Below are positions 52,661-59,069 of a stretch of DNA of 64,000 nt, one piece after another (position 1 is the stretch's first letter; every line of letters starts with the position of its first letter). This DNA comes from an uncultured Tessaracoccus sp. (GTDB lineage Bacteria > Actinomycetota > Actinomycetes > Propionibacteriales > Propionibacteriaceae), in NCBI RefSeq assembly GCF_943914565.1, contig NZ_CALUCN010000011.1, positions 1 through 64,000 of the forward strand, given 5' to 3'. The notes under the pieces were generated by a model. The model was not told the origin of the DNA. It ran no database searches and worked only from the letters and a program-made list of their open reading frames with translations. A program made the translations under genes and the position numbers.

Positions 52661-53359
52661 ATGAATGAACCACTCGTGGCAACCCGCGACATCGTGAAGA
52701 CCTTCGGCGACGTGCAGGCGCTGGCCGGCGTCACCATCTCCGTCGCGGCGGGGGAGACCGTCGCGATCATGGGCCCGTCGGGCTCCGGCAAGTCGACCCT
52801 GCTGCACTGCCTCTCCGGCGTGCTCGCGCCCGACGCCGGGCAGGTGCTCGTCGACGGGCGGGTGATCTCGGACCTCTCCGACGCCAAGCGCTCGCACCTG
52901 CGCCTGCACGACTTCGGCTTCGTGTTCCAGGACGGGCAGCTCATCCCCGAGCTGCCCGCCAGGGAGAACGTCGCCCTGCCGCTCATGCTCACCGGCACCC
53001 GCTCCGGCAAGGCCCTCCGTGCCGCCGACGCGATGCTCGGCAAGCTCGGCCTCGCCGCGCTCCGGCAGCGCAGGCCCGCGGACATGTCGGGCGGGCAGGC
53101 CCAGCGTGTCGCAGTGGCCCGGGCCCTCGTCGGGTCCCCGAAGGTGGTGTTCGCCGACGAGCCGTCCGGCGCGCTCGACCAGGCCTCCGGCCACGAGATG
53201 ATGCAGCTGCTCACGACGTCGGTCGCGATGTCCGGCGCGTCGCTCGTGCTCGTGACGCACGACCTCAACGTCGCCCGCTGGTGCTCGCGGCTCGTCGAGA
53301 TCCGCGACGGGCTCGTCCACGCCGACCACCCGCTCGGCGCCACGAAGGAGGCTGTGTGA
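52661..53359 (+). CDS. ABC transporter ATP-binding protein (MacB/LolD type)
   Basis: 232 residues. Walker A MGPSGSGKSTLLHCLSG near 40, signature MSGGQAQRVAVARAL near 143, Walker B VVFADEPSGALDQ near 165, H-loop VTHDLNVA. ATG 52661; an in-frame ATG three codons earlier is possible. Stop overlaps the permease start (TGATG). Confidence 0.9.
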   Translation: MNEPLVATRDIVKTFGDVQALAGVTISVAAGETVAIMGPSGSGKSTLLHCLSGVLAPDAGQVLVDGRVISDLSDAKRSHLRLHDFGFVFQDGQLIPELPARENVALPLMLTGTRSGKALRAADAMLGKLGLAALRQRRPADMSGGQAQRVAVARALVGSPKVVFADEPSGALDQASGHEMMQLLTTSVAMSGASLVLVTHDLNVARWCSRLVEIRDGLVHADHPLGATKEAV

Positions 53360-54810
53360 TGACCACCTCGACGACGGTCCAGCCCCCGCGCGGCGTGACC
53401 GGCCTCGGCGCGCTCACGATCCAGCTCACGGCGGCGCGGTTCCGCACCCGCGAGGGTGAGTCGTTGCTGTACGTCGCCGGTGTGCTCGCCTCGACGGTGG
53501 CCGCGGCGCTCGCGCTCACGGTCGCCGGCGGCACGTGGCTGTTCTGGGGCCGCGCGAAGCACCCCACGGGACTGCTGGCGAAGGTGATCGCCGAGGACGA
53601 GACGTTCCACTCGGTCACGATCTTCTACTTCGCGCTCGCGATCATCGCCTGCGCCCTGCTCATCCCTGCGCTCGTGAACCTCGTCGCCGGCGCGGCGGTG
53701 CTGGGCGCCCGCGGGCGGGAGCGGCGCCTCTCGGCGCTGCGCCTGCTCGGCCTCTCGAGCGGCGACGTGGTGCGGATGTCCCTGCTCGACGCGACGATCC
53801 AGGCGCTGATCGGGATCGTGCTCGGGTCGGTCGTCTACGCCGTCACGCTGCCGCTGTGGGGCAACCTCGACATGCTCGGGATGCCGCTCACCGCGGAGGA
53901 GATGCTGCTGCCGGCGTGGCTGTTCGCGCTCGTGGTGGCCGCGTTGCTCGTCATCGTGCTGTTCGCGACCTGGCGCGGCCTGCGGCAGGTGCGGATCTCG
54001 CCGCTCGGCGTCGCCCGCCGCGCGAACAAGCCGGGCCTCTCCGCGATCCGCGGCGTCCTGTTCGTGGCGGTGGTGGTGGGAGCGGTGGTCGTGACCGCGC
54101 TCACGAAGCCGGGCTCGGCGCTCTCCCAGTACGTGATCATCGGCGGCACGATCCTCGCGGTGATCGTCGGCATCAACCTCGTCTCGCCGTGGCTGCTGCA
54201 GCTCGAGGCGCGGGTGACCGCGAAGCTGCCCTGGCCATCGGTGATGTGGGCCTCGCGGCGCATCGTCGCGGATCCCGCCGCGACGTGGCGCAGGGTCTCG
54301 GGCCTCGCGGTGCTCGCGTTCATCGGCGGCTACCTGGCGCTGATGCCGATCGCGATTTCGAGCTCGCCCGAGCAGTCGGAGACGATCCGCACCTTCGCCG
54401 ACAAGGCGCAGTGGGACTTCACGAAGGGCGCGATCATCACGCTCGCGGTGGGATTCGTGCTCACCGCGACGTCGGTGCTGATCACGCAGGCCTCCGCGAC
54501 GATCGAGCGGGCCGAGCAGTCGCGTGCGCTGCACCGGATGGGCGCGCCGAACGGGTTCAGCCTGCGGGTGATGTGGCTCGAGACCTTCGCGCCGCTGGTG
54601 ATGGCCGTCGTGCTGAGCGCCGGGATGGGCCTGCTGCTGGCGTTGCCGATGCACAAGCTGGCGCGGAACATGGGCGTCGACACCGGCAACGGCATGGCGC
54701 TCATGGGCGCGGTGCTCGTCGCGGGGCTGGTGCTCGCGGCGCTCTCGCTGCTGGCCAGCCACCCGCTGTACCGCAGCCTCCTGGGCCGCAGCGAACGCGC
54801 CAACGACTGA
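53359..54810 (+). CDS. FtsX-like ABC transporter permease
   Basis: 483 residues, eight to ten helices. Two FtsX-type domains: GARGRERRLSALRLLGLSSGDV near 115, and TIERAEQSRALHRMGAPNGF near 385, the paired cytoplasmic coupling segments of mechanotransmission transporters. Together with the ATPase and the divergent two-component pair it forms a sensing/efflux module of the kind used against cell-wall-active peptides. The substrate is inferred only from the architecture. Confidence 0.85.
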   Translation: MTTSTTVQPPRGVTGLGALTIQLTAARFRTREGESLLYVAGVLASTVAAALALTVAGGTWLFWGRAKHPTGLLAKVIAEDETFHSVTIFYFALAIIACALLIPALVNLVAGAAVLGARGRERRLSALRLLGLSSGDVVRMSLLDATIQALIGIVLGSVVYAVTLPLWGNLDMLGMPLTAEEMLLPAWLFALVVAALLVIVLFATWRGLRQVRISPLGVARRANKPGLSAIRGVLFVAVVVGAVVVTALTKPGSALSQYVIIGGTILAVIVGINLVSPWLLQLEARVTAKLPWPSVMWASRRIVADPAATWRRVSGLAVLAFIGGYLALMPIAISSSPEQSETIRTFADKAQWDFTKGAIITLAVGFVLTATSVLITQASATIERAEQSRALHRMGAPNGFSLRVMWLETFAPLVMAVVLSAGMGLLLALPMHKLARNMGVDTGNGMALMGAVLVAGLVLAALSLLASHPLYRSLLGRSERAND

Positions 54811-54859
54811 GCCCGGGCCCCGAACCAGCTCCCGCAAGGGAAATTACATGGATGTGAGT

Positions 54860-54892
54860 TGTGCACAGACTGTGGACAACCCTGTGGGAAAC
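54860..54892. promoter_or_regulatory. Three DnaA-box-like 9-mers at 12-bp spacing
   Basis: TTGTGCACA (54860-54868), TGTGGACAA (54872-54880, reverse of the actinobacterial consensus TTGTCCACA) and TGTGGGAAA (54884-54892). Starts are exactly 12 bp apart. Located in the 105-bp gap between the convergent ABC permease and kinase genes, in locally AT-richer DNA. Confidence 0.5.
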
Positions 54893-54915
54893 CGTCCCGC
54901 GCCCGGTGGACGGGG

Positions 54916-56358
54916 CTACTCGGCCTCGTCCTCGGGCGCGGTGTCGTCGTCGACGAGCGGCAGGCGCAGCGTGAACATCGCGCCACCGTCGGGGTGGTTC
55001 GACGCCCGCACCGTGCCGCCGTGGGACTCCGCCGTGTGCGCGACGATGGACAGGCCGAGCCCGGTGCCGGGGGTGTTGCGGGCCCGGTCGGAGCGGAAGA
55101 ACCGGTCGAAGATGTGCGGGAGGTCCTCCTCGGCGATGCCCGGGCCCTCGTCGGAGACGGTGAGCACGCCCTCCGACAGCCGCACGTGAATCGTGCCCCC
55201 GGCGGGGGAGAACTTCACGGCGTTGTCGAGCAGGTTCGTGATCGCGCGCTCGAGCGTGGAGGCGTCGCCCATGATCTCGGAGCGGTCGGTCCGGACGTCG
55301 AACGCGATGCCGGGCCCCCGTCGCTGCGCGCGCTGCACCGAGGCGTGCACCACGTCGGAGAGGTCGAGGAACTCGAACGGCCGCTGGTTGTGGTCGTCGC
55401 GGGTGAGTGCGACGAGGTCCCCCACGAGCGCGGTGAACTCGCCCAGCTGCGCGGCGACGTCGCCCAGGATCTGCTCTCGGGCGCCCGGGGGCAGCATGCC
55501 GGAGCGCTCGTCGGCGACGAGGAGTTCGACGTTGGTGCGCATCGACGTCAGCGGTGTGCGCAGCTCGTGGCCGGCGTCGGCGATGAGTTGGCGCTGCTGC
55601 TCGCGGGACTGCTGGAGGGACTTCAGCATGGTGTTGAACGACTGCGTGAGCGCGCCCAGGTCGTCGCGGCCGTAGATGCGGATGGGGTTCAGCTGGTCGG
55701 TCTGCGTGACGTTCTTCACGGCCGCGGAGAGTCGACGCACCGGCGCGAGCACCGCGCGCGCCGTCCACAGTGCCGTGAACGTCGTGGCGAGGATGCCGAG
55801 CGAGCCCGAGACGAGCATGACGCCCCAGAGGCTGCCGAGCGTGGCGCGCACTGACTCGGTCTGGCGCGCGTAGGTCACGGAGTAGTTCTCGACGTTGCGT
55901 TCGGTCACGAGCGCGAACGGCACGGTCACTGCCCGGTACTCCACCCCGTCGACGTGGACCGTGCGGGTGTCGCTGTCGGCCTGGAGGCGCGCGATCGCGA
56001 CCTCCGCGGCGTCACGCGGCAGCGCGTGCTGCTGCGACGCGGGCTGCGATACCTGCCCGCTCGCGGTGACGACGGAGAGCAGCGACGACGTGGATCCCAG
56101 CGACTCGGGCGTGAGCGAGTTGAGGCTGTCGATGTCGGAGGTGAGGACGCTCGCGGCCTGCTGGGCCGTGCGGGTGAGCTCGCGGTCCAGCTGGTTGAGC
56201 AGCGACCAGCGTGTGATCATGAACGCCGTGACGCTCACGAGCAGCACGGACAGCGCCACCGACGCGCCCGTCAGCAGCGCCAGCCGCAGCTGCAGCGACT
56301 GCCCCGAGACGAGGCGGCCGATCCCACGGCGGAACTGGATCCACCAGCTCCCGATCAC
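54916..56358 (-). CDS. MprB-like sensor histidine kinase
   Basis: 480 residues. TM1 about 27-50, extracytoplasmic sensor about 50-185, TM2 about 190-212, HAMP to about 265, HisKA box LIADAGHELRTPLTSMRTNVELL near 263-285, HATPase with LLDNAVKFSPAGG near 388 and VSDEGPGIAEEDLPHIFDRFF near 412-435. OmpR-class pairing with the regulator upstream; GTG 56358 overlaps its stop (GTGA). Closest in layout to MprB, the envelope-stress kinase of mycobacteria. Confidence 0.88.
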   Translation of the reverse strand: MIGSWWIQFRRGIGRLVSGQSLQLRLALLTGASVALSVLLVSVTAFMITRWSLLNQLDRELTRTAQQAASVLTSDIDSLNSLTPESLGSTSSLLSVVTASGQVSQPASQQHALPRDAAEVAIARLQADSDTRTVHVDGVEYRAVTVPFALVTERNVENYSVTYARQTESVRATLGSLWGVMLVSGSLGILATTFTALWTARAVLAPVRRLSAAVKNVTQTDQLNPIRIYGRDDLGALTQSFNTMLKSLQQSREQQRQLIADAGHELRTPLTSMRTNVELLVADERSGMLPPGAREQILGDVAAQLGEFTALVGDLVALTRDDHNQRPFEFLDLSDVVHASVQRAQRRGPGIAFDVRTDRSEIMGDASTLERAITNLLDNAVKFSPAGGTIHVRLSEGVLTVSDEGPGIAEEDLPHIFDRFFRSDRARNTPGTGLGLSIVAHTAESHGGTVRASNHPDGGAMFTLRLPLVDDDTAPEDEAE

Positions 56359-57041
56359 GGGGCGGTTTCACGCAGGACGTAGCCGACGCCGCGGACGGTG
56401 TGGATCAGGCGCGGCAGCCCGTTGATCTCCGTCTTGCGGCGCAGGTAGCCGATGTAGACCTCGAGGGAGTTCGCCGTCGTCGGGAACTCGAAGCCCCACA
56501 CCTCGTTGAGGAGGGTGTTGCGCTCGAGCACCTTGCGCGGGTGCTCCATGAAGACGTTGAGCAGCGCGAACTCGGTGCGCGTGAGCGAGATGTGCTGGCC
56601 GGCGCGCGTGACCTCGCGGTGCTGCGTGTCCAGCACGAGGTCCTGGAACTGCAGCGTCGGCGCCTCCTGCTCGGTCTGCGGCTTCGCGCGCCGGGTGAGG
56701 GCGCGCAGCCGGGCCAGCAACTCGTCGAGCGCGAAGGGCTTCACCATGTAGTCGTCGGCGCCCGCGTCGAGCCCGTCGACCCGGTCGTCGACGGCGTCGC
56801 GGGCGGTCAGGATGAGGATGGGGACGTCGTTGCCGGACTCGCGCAACATCTTCGTCGCCTCGAGCCCGTCCAGCCGGGGCATCATCACGTCCATCACGAT
56901 CGCGTCGGGCGTGTAGGCGGCGAGTTTGGCGAGCGCCTCGATGCCGTCCGCGGCGGTCTGGACCTCGTTGCCCGTGTACGACAGCGACCGTTCCAACGAA
57001 TCCCGCACGGCCTGGTCGTCATCCACCACCAAGATCTGCAT
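56355..57041 (-). CDS. OmpR-family response regulator (MprA-like)
   Basis: 228 residues. Receiver: VVDDDQAVRDSLERSL at 5, phospho-Asp in IVMDVMMPRLDGLEATKML near 52, Lys in YMVKPFALDELLAR near 102. Winged helix C-terminal: RTEFALLNVFMEHPRKVLERN near 155-175 and RLIHTVRGVGYVLR at the end. ATG at 57041, only 58 bp from the first unit of array B, so the array lies over or just upstream of its promoter. Confidence 0.92.
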   Translation of the reverse strand: MQILVVDDDQAVRDSLERSLSYTGNEVQTAADGIEALAKLAAYTPDAIVMDVMMPRLDGLEATKMLRESGNDVPILILTARDAVDDRVDGLDAGADDYMVKPFALDELLARLRALTRRAKPQTEQEAPTLQFQDLVLDTQHREVTRAGQHISLTRTEFALLNVFMEHPRKVLERNTLLNEVWGFEFPTTANSLEVYIGYLRRKTEINGLPRLIHTVRGVGYVLRETAP

Positions 57042-57098
57042 GGCTGCAGCTTACCCCGTGTCCGCTTGGATGCCTTGGCAGGCATCGCGGGGGTCGGG

Positions 57099-57519
57099 TT
57101 TGCCAATCGTTGGTGGCGTTTGCCAATGGTGGGTGTGGTTTGCCAACGCTGGCACGGGTTCGCCAATGGTGGGTGTGGTTTGCCAACGGTGGGTGGCGTT
57201 TGCCAACGCTGGCACGGGTTCGCCAACGCAATGGTGGTTTGCCAACGGTTGGTCGGGTTTGCCAACGTTCTGCTGATTTGCCAACGCTGTGACGGTTTGC
57301 CAACGATGGCACACGCTCGCCAACGGCAAGCACGTTTGCCTGCGCTAGAGCGTTGGCGAACATGGATGGCGTTGGCGAACGCGCTTGCCCGAGCGGAGAA
57401 CCGCCCGAACCGTTGGCAAATCGTCACACGGTTGGCAAACGGAGCCCTCATTTGGCAAACCCGACCGATCGTTGGCAAACGCCACCCACCGTTGGCAAAC
57501 GCAATCGAACATTGGCGAA
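57099..57519. repeat. Palindromic array B of 20-bp-period TTYGCCAACG units
   Basis: Thirteen forward units begin at 57099, 57119, 57139, 57159, 57179, 57199, 57219, 57238, 57258, 57277, 57296, 57316 and 57335. Eight reverse units (CGTTGGCRAA) begin at 57351, 57370, 57411, 57430, 57450, 57470, 57490 and 57510. The centre (CTGCGCTAGAGCG) differs from that of array A at only two or three positions. A 29-bp stretch (57277-57305) is identical to 25853-25881. Units 57119-57178 are partly duplicated at 57179-57238, a 60-bp higher-order repeat. Non-coding. Confidence 0.87.
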
Positions 57520-57520
57520 C

Positions 57521-57567
57521 CGGCCCACCGTCGGGCACCACGCCCGGCCCACCGTCGGGCACCACGC
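57521..57567 (+). repeat. Two 23-bp direct repeats at the array B boundary
   Basis: CGGCCCACCGTCGGGCACCA plus CGC occurs at 57521-57543 and again at 57545-57567, between the end of array B and its hairpin. Not seen in copy A. Confidence 0.6.
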
Positions 57568-57598
57568 GGGCAACGCAACAACGCAGCCCTGCCTCGTG

Positions 57599-57670
57599 CA
57601 CGAAACGCCGTGTGGAGCCCCCGACGGCCCTCAAAACGCACCTCTCGAGCGATGCACACGGCGTTTCGTG
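57599..57670. repeat. Inverted-repeat hairpin B (CACGAAACGCCGTGT arms)
   Basis: Perfect 15-bp arms CACGAAACGCCGTGT (57599-57613) and ACACGGCGTTTCGTG (57656-57670) around a 42-nt loop. Same position relative to array B as hairpin A to array A, with shared loop motifs in the same order. Confidence 0.8.
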
Positions 57671-57672
57671 CC

Positions 57673-57741
57673 ACCGGGGCTTGGGCGGGCGCCCCATCGG
57701 GGTTTGGGGGCGCGCCCCACCGGGGGCTGGGCGGGCACCCC
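57673..57741 (+). repeat. Three tandem 23-bp GC-rich repeats
   Basis: Units at 57673-57695, 57696-57718 and 57719-57741, each starting AYCGGGG and ending with CCCC. Follow hairpin B directly. 57742-57968 holds nothing further that I can identify, apart from the presumed argF promoter. Confidence 0.6.
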
Positions 57742-57968
57742 TCCTGCCGAGACCTGCGCGACGCGCCTCACCACGGCGCAGGCGAACCCCGCCGAGACCC
57801 GCCGGACGCGCCCCGCGCTGCTCCGGCTCACCCAAGATCCCCGACGCCGTCCCGCCCCGTTCGCTGCCTGCTCACCCCGCGCGCTGCGTGCCCAGCCCGG
57901 CACCCAGCCTCACTCCCCGCGGTGGGCGCCCCGTTCCGCGCAGCCGGCGGCATGGAAGACTGGGTCGC

Positions 57969-58967
57969 ATGGATCTCCTCGGCCGCTCCTTCCTCAAGGA
58001 ACTCGACTTCACCCCCGACGAGTGGCGCCACCTGCTGGACCTCGCCGCCACGCTCAAGCGCGAACGCCGCGAGGGCCGCGAGCGTCCGCGCCTGGCCGGA
58101 CGCGCCGTCGCGCTGCTGTTCGAGAAGACGTCCACCCGTACGCGCTGCGCGTTCGAGATCGCGGTGGCCCAGCAGGGCGGCCACACCACGTACCTCGACC
58201 CGCAGGGTTCGCAGATCGGGCACAAGGAGTCGGCCGCGGACACGGCGCGGGTGCTCGGGCGTTGGTACGACGCGATCGAGTTCCGCGGGTCCGCGCAGGC
58301 CGACGTCGAGACGCTCGCCCGGCATGCCGGCGTCCCCGTCTACAACGGCCTCACCGACGACTGGCACCCCACGCAGATGCTCGCCGACCAGCTCACCATG
58401 CGCGAGCACGCGCGCAAGCCCCTCGACGAGGTCGCGTTCGCGTTCCTGGGCGACGCGCGCAACAACGTCGGCAACTCCCTCCTCGTCTCCGGCGCGATGA
58501 TGGGCATGGACGTGCGCATGTGCGCCCCGCGCGAGCTGCAGAACGCCGACGGGGTCGTGGCCGAGGCGCGCCGCGTCGCCGAGCGCACCGGGGCCCGCGT
58601 CACCGTCACCGACGACGTCCGGGCTGCCGTGGCCGGCGTCGACTTCGTCTACACCGACGTGTGGGTCTCGTTGGGCGAGCCCGCCGAGGTCTGGGCCGAG
58701 CGCATCGAACTGCTCCGCCCCTACCAGGTCAACCGCGCCCTGCTCGAGGCCACCGGCAATCCCGACGTCCGGCTCCTGCACTGCCTGCCGGCGTTCCACG
58801 ACCTCGGCACCGCCGTCGGCCGCGACATCCACGAGCGGTTCGGGCTCGAGGGCCTCGAGGTCACCCACGACGTGTTCGAGTCCGACGCGAGCATCGTCTT
58901 CGACCAGGCCGAGAACCGCATGCACACGATCAAGGCCGTGCTCGTCGCCACCCTCGCCGGCGCCTGA
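57969..58967 (+). CDS. argF: Ornithine carbamoyltransferase
   Basis: 332 residues. Carbamoyl-phosphate motif STRTR near residue 57, HPTQMLADQLTMREH near 137, ornithine-binding DVWVSLGE near 232, and HCLPAFHD near 273, all intact. Makes citrulline from ornithine and carbamoyl phosphate, or the reverse in arginine catabolism. No arg biosynthetic or arc genes are adjacent; the length (332-334, E. coli ArgF/ArcB-like) would also fit a catabolic ArcB. ATG 57969. Monocistronic, followed by a hairpin. Confidence 0.9.
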   Translation: MDLLGRSFLKELDFTPDEWRHLLDLAATLKRERREGRERPRLAGRAVALLFEKTSTRTRCAFEIAVAQQGGHTTYLDPQGSQIGHKESAADTARVLGRWYDAIEFRGSAQADVETLARHAGVPVYNGLTDDWHPTQMLADQLTMREHARKPLDEVAFAFLGDARNNVGNSLLVSGAMMGMDVRMCAPRELQNADGVVAEARRVAERTGARVTVTDDVRAAVAGVDFVYTDVWVSLGEPAEVWAERIELLRPYQVNRALLEATGNPDVRLLHCLPAFHDLGTAVGRDIHERFGLEGLEVTHDVFESDASIVFDQAENRMHTIKAVLVATLAGA

Positions 58968-59008
58968 GCCGACGACATCCGGTCGGGCCGGGCCCGATCC
59001 TCCCCGGG

Positions 59009-59061
59009 ACACCCGACGGGGGCCCGAGCCGGCTGCACGGCCCGGGCCCCCGTCGGGGTGT
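59009..59061. terminator. Terminator hairpin after argF
   Basis: Arms 59009-59026 (ACACCCGACGGGGGCCCG) and 59043-59061 pair along 18 bp with one bulged base, between convergent argF and the nucleotidase gene. GC-rich with no T-run. Confidence 0.75.
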
Positions 59062-59069
59062 GGGAGGGA

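Noticed and set aside
56894..57835. ORFs of 100-310 residues across array B
   Set aside because: Same reason as array A; they also run into the real regulator gene in the wrong frame.
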